From Solimonas sp. (lineage in GTDB: Bacteria > Pseudomonadota > Gammaproteobacteria > Nevskiales > Nevskiaceae), in assembly GCA_030149365.1 (NCBI GenBank), contig JASBRP010000030.1:62001-126000 (forward strand): 64,000 nucleotides of DNA, read 5' to 3'. Position numbers and translations under genes: made by a program. The notes below the pieces were generated by a model, which did no database searches, had not been told where the DNA came from, and saw only the letters and a program-made list of their open reading frames with translations. Every line of letters begins with the position of its first letter. Positions within the stretch are counted from its first letter, which is position 1. Positions 15,705 through 23,130 of this stretch are shown here, one piece after another.

Positions 15705-16145
15705 CGCGCTGCGGATCTGTGCCGCGGCGGCTTCCAGCTTGCCGCGCCGTTCCGGGGTCTCGCGCCGCGGGATGGTGATCGTGGTGATGTGCCAGGCCAG
15801 CCGCGCCAGGGTGTGCAGCGTGTCGCTGCCGTAGCGCGGGATCACGTGGATGTGCACGTGCGGCACGGTCTGGCTGGCGGCCTTGCCATCGTTCACCAGC
15901 AGGTGCTGGGCCCGGCTGCCCAGGCCCTGGCGCTGCGCGCGGCCGATGCGGTTGGCCGTCTCCCAGAGATGCGCGCGGGTCAGCGCGTCGAGCTGGTCCA
16001 GCGTCGCCACCGCGCGGCGCGGCACCACCAGCACGTGGCCGCGTGTGACCGGATTGATGTCCATGAAGGCAACGCAGCGCGCGTCCTGGTGCACGAAGCT
16101 GGCCGACAGCTCGCCGGTGATGATGCGTTCGAAGATGGTGGTCAT
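15699..16145 (-). CDS. HIT family nucleotide-binding protein
   Basis: The 148-residue protein is a histidine-triad protein of the HINT/FHIT superfamily, which hydrolyses nucleoside phosphoramidates or dinucleotides. The signature HVHIHVIPRYGSD (HxHxH) is intact. The N-terminal FERIITGELSASFVHQDARCVAFMDINPVTRGHVLVVPRR is typical of the family. Its ATG overlaps the stop of the upstream DUF1801 gene (ATGA), so the two are coupled. The real substrate is unknown. Confidence 0.9.
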   Translation of the reverse strand: MTTIFERIITGELSASFVHQDARCVAFMDINPVTRGHVLVVPRRAVATLDQLDALTRAHLWETANRIGRAQRQGLGSRAQHLLVNDGKAASQTVPHVHIHVIPRYGSDTLHTLARLAWHITTITIPRRETPERRGKLEAAAAQIRSAL

Positions 16146-16603
16146 GGGGTCTTGCGCTTCGTGGGGGTCTTCTTCGCGGCGGGTTTCTTTGCTGTCTTTG
16201 TTGCCGCGGTCTTCTTTGCCGGCACAGCCGGGTTGCCCAGCGACTGGTTGAGCGCCACCGCCTGGCGCACCAGCGCCTTCACGTTTGCCGTACTGATGGC
16301 GGTGTCGGCCTGCAGCTCCAGGGTGGCCATCTCGTACTTGCCGCCGGGCTTGAGGCGCGGCTCGGTCTCCCGCAGGCGCTGGCCGCGCCAGAAGCCGAAC
16401 AGCACGCGCGTCTCCTCGGCACGGATCAGCAGCACCGGGCCGTTGGCGAAGTAGACCAGGTGGCCCCACTTCACCGCTTCTTCCAGCTCCGCTGCGCCAC
16501 GCACCGCCTGGCGCAGCTTCTGCACCTGCGCCTGCCGCCAGCCCTGCAGGGCGGCGACGTAGGCGTCCGGATTTTCGGCGGGCGTGGCTTTGTGCATCGG
16601 CAT
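16142..16603 (-). CDS. DUF1801 (YdhG-like) domain protein with a Lys-rich tail
   Basis: The roughly 153-residue protein has a DUF1801 core (VQKLRQAVRGAAELEEAVKWGHLVYF ... VLFGFWRGQRLRE) and a C-terminal tail of about 30 residues built from Lys, Ala, Thr and Pro (AVPAKKTAATKTAKKPAAKK). That tail resembles histone-H1-like nucleic-acid-binding tails. DUF1801 proteins are small and soluble with no confirmed activity. Starting at MPMHKAT (16603) seems more natural than the ATG seven codons upstream. It overlaps the HIT gene by 4 bases. Confidence 0.75.
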   Translation of the reverse strand: MPMHKATPAENPDAYVAALQGWRQAQVQKLRQAVRGAAELEEAVKWGHLVYFANGPVLLIRAEETRVLFGFWRGQRLRETEPRLKPGGKYEMATLELQADTAISTANVKALVRQAVALNQSLGNPAVPAKKTAATKTAKKPAAKKTPTKRKTP

Positions 16604-16719
16604 GGCGCGGACTTTACCCTCCACCCTCGCCTGCGGCCAGCCGCGCTCGCCCGATCGGGTGAGGCCGGCCCCGCCCGCCGCGCGCAGGATGGCCGGACGA
16701 CATTACGAGGAGACGAGTC

Positions 16720-17241
16720 ATGGCCATCAGCCCCCGGCAGCTGGCAGCGCGAGCCCAAGCGATGCAGGACGCCTTCGTCGAAGCCGCCCGCCGCAACGAG
16801 TGGGCCTGGATCGCCGACGAGTTCTATGCGCAGGACTGCGAATACCTCTGCGAATACGCCGGCACCATGCGCGTCCATGCCAAGAACCGCGACGAGATCC
16901 GCGCCACGCATTACGGCCGCGACATGATGGTGGGCTGGGAAGGCTGGAGCTTCCCGATCGAGCGCTATGCCACGCACGGCAACCAGATCATCACGCATTG
17001 GTGGAACCGCGGGCCCGGGCAACGCGCTGATGGGAGTTATTACCAGACGCCAGGGGTTTCGTTCATCACGGTGGGTGACGATGGCTTGTTCACCTATCAA
17101 CTCGACCTGTTCGACCTGGCGCACCAGATGCATCTCTGCGATGAACTGGAAGCGGCGGGGCTGCTGTCGGCGCAGTTGAAGCAGCAGTGGGTGGTGCCGA
17201 CGAAGCAGCGGTTGATCGGGATGTTGCAGAAGGGGTTGTGA
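16720..17241 (+). CDS. NTF2-like (SnoaL-type) protein
   Basis: The 173-residue protein starts at an ATG with GAGGAGA 8-14 bases upstream. It has the alpha+beta cone pattern of the NTF2/SnoaL superfamily: a long N-terminal helix (LAARAQAMQDAFVEAARRNEWAW), then FYAQDCEYLCEYAGTMRVH and a C-terminal sheet (YQTPGVSFITVGDDGLFTYQLDLFD). Such proteins may be isomerases, cyclases, dehydratases or binding proteins. No catalytic residues can be assigned with confidence. It is monocistronic. Confidence 0.7.
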   Translation: MAISPRQLAARAQAMQDAFVEAARRNEWAWIADEFYAQDCEYLCEYAGTMRVHAKNRDEIRATHYGRDMMVGWEGWSFPIERYATHGNQIITHWWNRGPGQRADGSYYQTPGVSFITVGDDGLFTYQLDLFDLAHQMHLCDELEAAGLLSAQLKQQWVVPTKQRLIGMLQKGL

Positions 17242-17265
17242 GGGGGTGGCGGTGGCTTGAGCGCG

Positions 17266-17292
17266 TTCACCCTTCGACAGGCTCAGGGCGAA
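17266..17292. repeat. Hairpin repeat with loop TCGACAGGCTC, copy 1
   Basis: TTCACCCT and AGGGCGAA pair around an 11-base loop TCGACAGGCTC. A second copy at 22084-22110 keeps the loop exactly but has a different, still complementary stem. The element belongs to a dispersed intergenic repeat family. Confidence 0.7.
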
Positions 17293-17374
17293 CGGTGCAG
17301 TTAACACATTAGGCATCCCCCTCTCGGCAACTGCTCCTGCGTTGCCCTACCTCGGGCATCCATGCCCTCGCCCA

Positions 17375-17400
17375 CCCTCTCCCCGTAAACGGGGAGAGGG
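17375..17400. repeat. CCCTCTCCC palindrome, downstream of the ABC exporter
   Basis: CCCTCTCCCCG - TAAA - CGGGGAGAGGG is a perfect 11-bp stem 11 bases beyond the permease stop. It shares CCCTCTCCC/GGGAGAGGG with the elements at 37164-37280 and 62327-62350. It may also end the minus-strand transcript, though no T-run follows. Confidence 0.65.
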
Positions 17401-17411
17401 AGAACACCGAT

Positions 17412-18215
17412 CTAATTCACACTCTCGGCGCTGTACCGCGCCAACAGTCCGCTGTTCACCGCATGCCGATGCACGCGCGCAAACAGCCAGCCCGCCAGGA
17501 ACACCTGCAGCAACGCCAATGCCAGGCCGCCCAGCAGCATCGGCCAGGACACACCCTGCCCGGCCACCACGGCGCGCATGCCCTCGAAGACGTAGGACGG
17601 CGGCATCAGGCGGCTGATGGCTTGCATCCATTCCGGCAGCGTGGACAAGGGATAGAACACGGCGGCGAAGGGCGACAGCACGGCGGGCAGCGGCCACACC
17701 AGCCATTCCGAGGCAGGGCCGTAGCGCAGCACGATGGCGCTGGCGACGATGCCCAGCGCGATGCCGAACAGGAACAACACCAGCAGGAAGGGCAGCAGCA
17801 GGATGCCGTAGGCGAAGAACGACAGGCCGAAGCCGGCACTGGCGAGCAGCAGCATCACCACCAGGCCCAGCATGCTGGCAGCGGTGCTGGTGACGACCAG
17901 GCCGCTGACGTATTCGGAGATGGTCAGCGGCGTGGCGAAGACATTGAGGAAGTTGCGCGACCACAGGTCTTCGAAGAAGGCGGTGGTCACGCCCTGCATC
18001 ACGCGGCCGAAGAAGTCCCACAGCAGCACGGCGCCCAGCAACTGCGGCACGAAGTCGATGCCGGAAGGACCGGCTTCGTTGAGCCAGCGCGTGAAGAAGC
18101 CCCAGAGCACGATGTCCACGGCGACCCAGGCGAACAGGGGCAGCACGCGCGTGGGGCTGCTGCGCATCAGGTAGACCTGGCGCAGCACCACGCCGGCGAC
18201 GGCGCGCCATTTCAT
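17412..18215 (-). CDS. ABC-2 type transporter permease
   Basis: The 267-residue integral membrane protein has six hydrophobic segments, including VLPLFAWVAVDIVLWGF, LLGAVLLWDFFGRV, VVMLLLASAGFGLSFFAYG, LLVLFLFGIALGIVASAIV, LPAVLSPFAAVFYPLS and LGGLALALLQVFLAGWLF. It resembles the NodJ/ABC-2 permease class that exports polysaccharides, drugs or lipids. Its start overlaps the ATPase stop by 4 bases (ATGA), so the pair forms one two-gene exporter. The substrate cannot be read from the sequence. Confidence 0.85.
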   Translation of the reverse strand: MKWRAVAGVVLRQVYLMRSSPTRVLPLFAWVAVDIVLWGFFTRWLNEAGPSGIDFVPQLLGAVLLWDFFGRVMQGVTTAFFEDLWSRNFLNVFATPLTISEYVSGLVVTSTAASMLGLVVMLLLASAGFGLSFFAYGILLLPFLLVLFLFGIALGIVASAIVLRYGPASEWLVWPLPAVLSPFAAVFYPLSTLPEWMQAISRLMPPSYVFEGMRAVVAGQGVSWPMLLGGLALALLQVFLAGWLFARVHRHAVNSGLLARYSAESVN

Positions 18216-18979
18216 CGGCCACCTCCGAACTGCAGCGGCTCGCGCGCGACGCGGATGAACAGGTCTTCCAGCGAATCGGCGCCGTGCTCCTGCGGCAGCG
18301 TGCGCGGATCACCCTGCAGCAGCAGTCGGCCGCGCGACATCAGCAGCACGCGGTCGCAGACTTCCTCCACCTCGCCCATGTTGTGGGAGGTCCAGAGGAT
18401 GCCGCCGCCTTCCTCGCGCGCCAGGCGGCGGATCAGCTGGCGGATGTCCTGCGCGGTGGCGGGGTCCAGCGAGGCGGTGGGCTCGTCCAGCAGCAGCAAG
18501 GGCGGGCGGTTGAGCATGGCCTTGGCCAGGCAGACGCGGGTCTGCTCGCCGGAAGACAGCAGGCCGCAGCGGGTGTCGCGGAAGCGCTCCAGGGCGAACT
18601 GCTGTAGCAGTGCATCGATGCGTGCGGAAAGATCGCGCACGCCGTAGATCAGGCCGAAGTAGCGCAGGTTCTGCCAGACCGTGAGGTTGCCGGGCAGTGG
18701 CGCATAGACGGCGGCGAAGTTGGTGCGTGCCAGGGCCTGCTCGCGGCGGCGGGCGACGTCGATGCCGTCCACCAGCACCTGCCCGGCGCTGGGCTGCAGC
18801 ACGCCGAGGACCATGTTGATGGTGGTGGTCTTGCCGGCGCCATTGGGGCCGAGCAGGCCGACGATTTCGCCGCGGCCGACGTCGAAGGACAGCTCTTCGA
18901 CGGCCACGAGCTCGCGGTAGCGCTTGTGCAGCGCCCGCACCGACAACACGGGAGGGCGGGAGGTTTCGGCTGGGGTCAT
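18212..18979 (-). CDS. ABC transporter ATP-binding protein
   Basis: The 255-residue ATPase has Walker A GPNGAGKTT near residue 45, a Walker B LLLLDEP followed by TASLD, and the H-loop in WTSHNMGEVEEVCDR. The ABC signature is variant, SSGEQTR instead of LSGGQ, which is seen in some ABC-2 exporters. MTPAET at 18979 is preferred as start over an ATG seven codons upstream. It is coupled to the permease gene and is the first gene of the operon. It should power export. Confidence 0.9.
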   Translation of the reverse strand: MTPAETSRPPVLSVRALHKRYRELVAVEELSFDVGRGEIVGLLGPNGAGKTTTINMVLGVLQPSAGQVLVDGIDVARRREQALARTNFAAVYAPLPGNLTVWQNLRYFGLIYGVRDLSARIDALLQQFALERFRDTRCGLLSSGEQTRVCLAKAMLNRPPLLLLDEPTASLDPATAQDIRQLIRRLAREEGGGILWTSHNMGEVEEVCDRVLLMSRGRLLLQGDPRTLPQEHGADSLEDLFIRVAREPLQFGGGR

Positions 18980-19013
18980 GCGTAAAGCATAACCCGCCAC
19001 CCCGCTGCCGGAA

Positions 19014-19241
19014 TCAGAGGCTCTGCGCGCGCTTGTAGACGATGCGCTTGGCGCCGGCGTCGCAGCTGCCGACCACCTTGCCGCCGTTGGCCTCGGCCGC
19101 CGGCACCACGTCGAGCGAGTAGGACTTGACGCCCTTGCCGTCGAGATGGGCGGCGATCTCGCCCTTGAGCTCGTCGCAGGGCTTGGCCGCCACGGCCAGG
19201 GTCGGCAGGGTGAGGATGGCCGCGAGGATGTTCTGCTTCAT
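19014..19241 (-). CDS. DUF1161 periplasmic protein, copy 1
   Basis: The 75-residue protein has a signal peptide (MKQNILAAILTLPTLAVA) and a mature part with the DUF1161 pattern: KPCDELKGEIAAHLDGKGV, YSLDVVPAAE, VVGSCDAGAKRIVYKR. Two conserved cysteines probably form a disulphide. DUF1161 proteins (E. coli YnfD-like) are small exported proteins of unknown function. The next upstream gene is a paralogue, 32 bases away, so the two arose by tandem duplication. Confidence 0.85.
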   Translation of the reverse strand: MKQNILAAILTLPTLAVAAKPCDELKGEIAAHLDGKGVKSYSLDVVPAAEANGGKVVGSCDAGAKRIVYKRAQSL

Positions 19242-19273
19242 GTGAGTACGCTCCCTGTTCCCGTTGCGCCGGC

Positions 19274-19495
19274 TCAGTTCCGGCGGTAGACCAGCTTCGT
19301 CGCACCGCCATCGCAGCTTCCGACGACGGTCTGCTCGCCCACCTGGGCGGCCGGCACCAGCCTCAGAGAATAGCCGCGAATGCCCTTGGATTCGATCTTG
19401 GCGGAAATCTCCGCCCCCAGTTCCTCGCAGGCCTTGGCCGGCAGGGCGGGCGTCGCCATGGTGGCGAGCGCGGCCCCGAGCAGGATGTGACGCAT
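19274..19495 (-). CDS. DUF1161 periplasmic protein, copy 2
   Basis: The 73-residue protein has a signal peptide (MRHILLGAALATMATPALPA) and the same mature layout as its neighbour: KACEELGAEISAKIESKGI, YSLRLVPAAQ, VVGSCDGGATKLVYRRN. Both cysteines are kept. About half of the mature residues match copy 1, so the duplication is not recent. The two genes are probably co-transcribed. Confidence 0.85.
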   Translation of the reverse strand: MRHILLGAALATMATPALPAKACEELGAEISAKIESKGIRGYSLRLVPAAQVGEQTVVGSCDGGATKLVYRRN

Positions 19496-19547
19496 TGGTG
19501 AAACCCCGGTATGCGGCGGGCCCCCGCCCGCCTGGGGCTAGATTAGC

Positions 19548-20732
19548 TCATCCAGGGACGGGGAAAGTTGCAGGGACATGGGTAAATCCGCGCACATTGG
19601 GATTGTGGGCACGCCTGAGGCCGGATTCATCGATTTCGTAGTCCGGGATGCGCTTGAGGATCTCCTCGAACACCACGCGGGCCTCCAGGCGGGCCAGGGC
19701 GGAGCCCAGGCAGGCGTGGATACCCATGCCGAAGGCCATGTGGTCACGGGCTCCGCGGGTGATGTCGTAACGGTCCGGGTCCTGGTACTTGTCGGCGTCG
19801 CGGTTGGCGGAAATGATGCAGAGGCCGACGCGCGCGCCCTCGGGGATGGTCTTGCCGCGCAGGCTCACGTCCTTGCCGGCGCGGCGCACGATGATCTGCG
19901 AGGAGCCGTCGAAGCGCAGGGTCTCCTCGACGGCGTTGGCCATCAGCGAGGGATCGCGCGCCAGCAGGGCGCGCTGGTCCTTGTGCTGCCACAGCCGGTA
20001 CGCCATGTTGCCGATCAGCTTGGTGGTGGTCTCGTTGCCGGCGATGGCCAGCAGGATCAGCGTGCCGACGGTCTGCTTGCGGTTCATGGTGCCGGCCTTC
20101 TCGGCGCGCAGCATGATCTGCACCAGGCCCTCGGCGTTGCCGGCGGCCTCGAACTTCGCGGAGTGCGTCTCGAAGTAGGTGGCCATGTTGATGAAGCCGT
20201 TGATGTTGCGCTCGGACAGGGCGTGCTGCTTGTCCTCGCGGGCGATCAGGTCGTCGGCCCAGCCGCGCACCTGGTCCTGGTCTTCCGGCGGCACGCTGGT
20301 GAGCGTGGAGATGACGTCCATCGGCAGGAAGCAGCCGAGATCGTCGACGAAATCGAGCTTGCCGGATGCCAGCTTCGCTTCCAGCAGGCGCACGGTCTTG
20401 TCGCGGATGTACTGCTCCAGCGCCTGCACGGCGGAGGGCGTCATCTGCGGCATGAACAGGTTGCGCACCCGCGTGTGCTCGGGCGGATCGCTGAAGATGA
20501 ACATCGGATAGGGCAGCGCCTCGGTGGAGCCCTTCTCCAGCGAGGTGGCGCCGGTGTTGATGAAACTCTTGAAGTCACGGAAGGCGCCGAAGACGTCGTC
20601 CCACTTGGTCAGGAACCACAGGTCCAGCTTCTCGTTGTAGTGCACCGGGTCCTGCTCACGCAGGGCCTTGTAGGTGGGGTACGGGTCCCAGTGGAAGGCG
20701 TGGTCGTAGGGATCGAGCTGCAGGCTGGACAT
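19548..20732 (-). CDS. Cytochrome P450, class I bacterial type
   Basis: The 394-residue soluble monooxygenase inserts one oxygen atom into an organic substrate with electrons from a ferredoxin. Landmarks are the I-helix AIAGNETTTK, the ExxR motif in EETLRFDGSSQ and the heme-binding FGMGIHACLG with Cys341. SDPPEHTRVR is the usual C-helix. The epoxide hydrolase gene lies 13 bases upstream on the same strand, and an ATG with GGAG support opens the frame, so the pair is an operon. A P450 that forms epoxides followed by a hydrolase would be a coherent pathway. No redox partner is adjacent; the reductase at 35868 and ferredoxin at 48657 are candidates. Confidence 0.93.
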   Translation of the reverse strand: MSSLQLDPYDHAFHWDPYPTYKALREQDPVHYNEKLDLWFLTKWDDVFGAFRDFKSFINTGATSLEKGSTEALPYPMFIFSDPPEHTRVRNLFMPQMTPSAVQALEQYIRDKTVRLLEAKLASGKLDFVDDLGCFLPMDVISTLTSVPPEDQDQVRGWADDLIAREDKQHALSERNINGFINMATYFETHSAKFEAAGNAEGLVQIMLRAEKAGTMNRKQTVGTLILLAIAGNETTTKLIGNMAYRLWQHKDQRALLARDPSLMANAVEETLRFDGSSQIIVRRAGKDVSLRGKTIPEGARVGLCIISANRDADKYQDPDRYDITRGARDHMAFGMGIHACLGSALARLEARVVFEEILKRIPDYEIDESGLRRAHNPNVRGFTHVPATFPVPG

Positions 20733-20745
20733 GGGGTCTCCTCCG

Positions 20746-21903
20746 TCATTTCTTCTCGTGTGCGCGCAGCTTTCCTGCGAACGCCCAGAGGTCTTCGGCG
20801 AACAGTTGCGGCTGCTCCAGCGCGGCGAAGTGGCCGCCGCGCGGCGGCTCGCTCCAGTGGATCAGCGGGTAGGCCTGCTCGCACCAGGCGCGCGGCATGC
20901 GCACGATCTCGTTGGGGTAGCAGGCGAAGCCGGTGGGCACGGCGACCTTGCCCGGCGGCTCCTTGCGCTGCAGGCTCTGGGCGAACTCGCGGTACAGGCG
21001 GATGCCGGAGGCGATGGTACCGGTGAACCAGTACAGCGAGACCTGGGTCAGCAGCGTGTCGCGGTCCACCGCGGCGCCCTGGCTCCAGCCGCCGTACTTC
21101 TCGCCGATCCAGGCGCACCAGCCGGCAGGCGAGTCGGTGAGCGCGTAGGCCAGCGTCTGCGGGCGGGTGGCCTGCTGGCGGTAGTAGCCCATGCCGTCGC
21201 GGCGGTGCGCGTCGGAGGCGGCCAGCCAGGCCAGCTCGTGCGGCTGCACCTGCTTCATCGCGGCGGCCAGGTTGCGCGGCGGCGTGAAGGTAACGAGGTT
21301 CAGGTGCAGGCCGTCGACGTGAGCGGCATCGTCCACCGCCATGTAGTGCGAGACCACCGAGCCCCAGTCGCCGCCCTGCAGCACGTAGCGCTCGTAGCCC
21401 AGCTCCTGCATCAGGCGCGCCTGGCGCCGGCCGATCTGGCGCGGGCTCATGCCGGGCTTGCCCGACGACGGCGAGCCGCCGTAGCCCTGCAGCGAGGGCA
21501 GCACGAGATGGAAGGCGTCGGCCGCGTTGCCGCCGTAGCGCTCGGGCTCGGTCAGGCGCGGCGCGGCCTCGAAGAACTCCAGCACCGAACCGGGCCAGCC
21601 GTGCGTCAGCAGCAGCGGGCGCGCGTGCGCATGCGGCGAGCGGATGTGGACGTAGTGCAGGTCCAGGCCGTCGATGTCGATGAGGTACTGCGGATAGCGG
21701 TTGAGGCGCGCCTCGGCCGCCGCGAAGTCGAAGCCGTCCTGCCAGTACGCCACCAGGGCACGGGCCTGGGCCAGCGGCAGGCCGGCGGCGGCGCCCTCGC
21801 CTTCTAGTTCGTCGGGCCAGCGCGTCCAGGCCAGGCGCTGGCGCAGCTCGGCTACGGCGGCGGCCGGGAATTCGAAGCGGAACGGGCGCGGGGGCTGGGT
21901 CAT
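20746..21903 (-). CDS. Epoxide hydrolase, microsomal (EHN-domain) type
   Basis: The 385-residue enzyme opens epoxides to diols. It starts with the EHN domain (FRFEFPAAAVAELRQRLAWTRWPDE), followed by an alpha/beta-hydrolase core with the oxyanion motif HGWPGS (residues 101-106), the nucleophile Asp179 in QGGDWGS, and the catalytic His in PPRGGHFAALEQP. The length fits bacterial homologues of juvenile-hormone and microsomal epoxide hydrolases. The ATG at 21903 begins right at the EHN domain; an in-frame ATG further upstream adds nothing recognisable. It precedes the P450 gene in an apparent operon. Confidence 0.92.
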   Translation of the reverse strand: MTQPPRPFRFEFPAAAVAELRQRLAWTRWPDELEGEGAAAGLPLAQARALVAYWQDGFDFAAAEARLNRYPQYLIDIDGLDLHYVHIRSPHAHARPLLLTHGWPGSVLEFFEAAPRLTEPERYGGNAADAFHLVLPSLQGYGGSPSSGKPGMSPRQIGRRQARLMQELGYERYVLQGGDWGSVVSHYMAVDDAAHVDGLHLNLVTFTPPRNLAAAMKQVQPHELAWLAASDAHRRDGMGYYRQQATRPQTLAYALTDSPAGWCAWIGEKYGGWSQGAAVDRDTLLTQVSLYWFTGTIASGIRLYREFAQSLQRKEPPGKVAVPTGFACYPNEIVRMPRAWCEQAYPLIHWSEPPRGGHFAALEQPQLFAEDLWAFAGKLRAHEKK

Positions 21904-22083
21904 GGGCGGGTTCCAAGGTAGCGGGGTGGCAGGGCTGGGATCGCCCTGCATATGGGTGAGCATTCTGGGAGTGCCTTGAATGGCACTCCCAGCATGCGAA
22001 CGCCCGGCCATGGATGGCCGGGCCGGGGCCCATTTAATCAGCTACAGCCTCGCCATGGACGGCGCCACCTCGGCTCTCTGCCC

Positions 22084-22110
22084 TTCATGCTTCGACAGGC
22101 TCAGCACGAA
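22084..22110. repeat. Hairpin repeat with loop TCGACAGGCTC, copy 2
   Basis: TTCATGCT and AGCACGAA pair around the 11-base loop TCGACAGGCTC. Compared with copy 1 at 17266-17292, the stem bases CC have become TG and the opposite GG has become CA, so pairing is preserved. Confidence 0.7.
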
Positions 22111-22129
22111 CGGCCACGGGCTTGGGCCA

Positions 22130-23044
22130 TTAACCTTTGTGAGTCGACAACCCGAAATCCCCGAACGGCTCATCCCGCTCCCGCACCGCGGTGCGGAAGC
22201 CCGCTTCCGCGGCGCGCTGCTGGAAGGCGTAGCCCTCCTTGGTATGCCGGGTGATGCCGTCGAACACGGTGCCGAGGACCTGGGTGCTGTGCAGTCCCTG
22301 GGACATGACGCTCTGGTTGAGCAGCAGCTTCATCATCACCAGCTGGTTTACCGGCATGCGGGCGATGCGCTCCAGTAGGATCTCGAAGCGTTCGTTGAGC
22401 TGCTCCGGCGGCGCGGACTCGATGGCCAGGCCCCACTCCCTGGCCTCCTTGCCGGACAGGCAGTCGCCGGTGAACAGCAGGCGCTTGGATTTCTCCAGGC
22501 CGATGCGGTGGAACCAGATGGACGTGGTGGGCGAGCCCCAGACGCGGGCCGGTGGATAGCCGATCTTGGCGTCGTCGGCGATCACCAGCAGGTCGGAGCA
22601 CAGCGCCATGTCGGTGCCGCCGGCCACGCAGAAGCCGTGGACCTTGCAGACCACGGGCTTCTCGCTGTGGAACAGGCTCATGAAGCCCTTCACGTTGCGG
22701 CTCATCATGGCGTAGTCGGTCATCGGGTCCCACTGCGAGCCCGGCACGTGGTTCTGCATCTGCACGCGCGGGTCCAGTACCGAGCCCCGGGGACGATGCG
22801 GGCTTTCCTCGCCGATGGCCATGCTCTCGGCGCTGTCGACCAGGTCATAGCCGCCGCAGAAGCCGGTGCCGTTGCCCGACAGGGCGATCACGTGCGCCGC
22901 AGGGTCGATGTTGGCACGCTCGACGCACTCGGCCAGTTCGCGGGGCAGGTCCATGGTGATGCCGTTGCCACGCGATGGGCGGTTGAGGGTGATGCGGGCA
23001 ATGCGGCCGGTGACGGCGTAGGTCATCGTCTTGAGAGTGTCCAT
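22130..23044 (-). CDS. Enoyl-CoA hydratase/isomerase (crotonase) family protein
   Basis: The 304-residue crotonase is longer than typical members (about 260). The oxyanion-hole segments are ALSGNGTGFCGGYDLVD and HGFCVAGGTDMALCSD. An insert between them (SPHRPRGSVLDPRVQMQNHVPGSQWDPMTDYAMM) accounts for the extra length. This long form is often annotated as crotonase/enoyl-CoA hydratase of unknown specificity. It is separated from the next minus-strand crotonase gene by a REP-like palindrome, so the two are probably not tightly coupled. Confidence 0.85.
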   Translation of the reverse strand: MDTLKTMTYAVTGRIARITLNRPSRGNGITMDLPRELAECVERANIDPAAHVIALSGNGTGFCGGYDLVDSAESMAIGEESPHRPRGSVLDPRVQMQNHVPGSQWDPMTDYAMMSRNVKGFMSLFHSEKPVVCKVHGFCVAGGTDMALCSDLLVIADDAKIGYPPARVWGSPTTSIWFHRIGLEKSKRLLFTGDCLSGKEAREWGLAIESAPPEQLNERFEILLERIARMPVNQLVMMKLLLNQSVMSQGLHSTQVLGTVFDGITRHTKEGYAFQQRAAEAGFRTAVRERDEPFGDFGLSTHKG

Positions 23045-23067
23045 GCATCCTCCAGATGGGTTTCTTG

Positions 23068-23127
23068 TGTAGGAGCCAGCTTGCTGGCGACTTCAGCCTG
23101 GAGGTCGCCAGCAAGCTGGCTCCTACA
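23068..23127. repeat. REP-like 24-bp perfect inverted repeat
   Basis: The arms TGTAGGAGCCAGCTTGCTGG... (23068-23091) and their exact reverse complement (23104-23127) flank a 12-base spacer. The arm closely resembles the GTAGGAGC...GCTTGC REP sequences of Pseudomonas. It lies between two crotonase genes on the same strand. Confidence 0.8.
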
Positions 23128-23130
23128 AGG

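Noticed and set aside
15699-16603. HIT-DUF1801 pair as a toxin-antitoxin or defence module
   Set aside because: The overlap is suggestive, but both families are widespread housekeeping types and nothing links them to toxicity.
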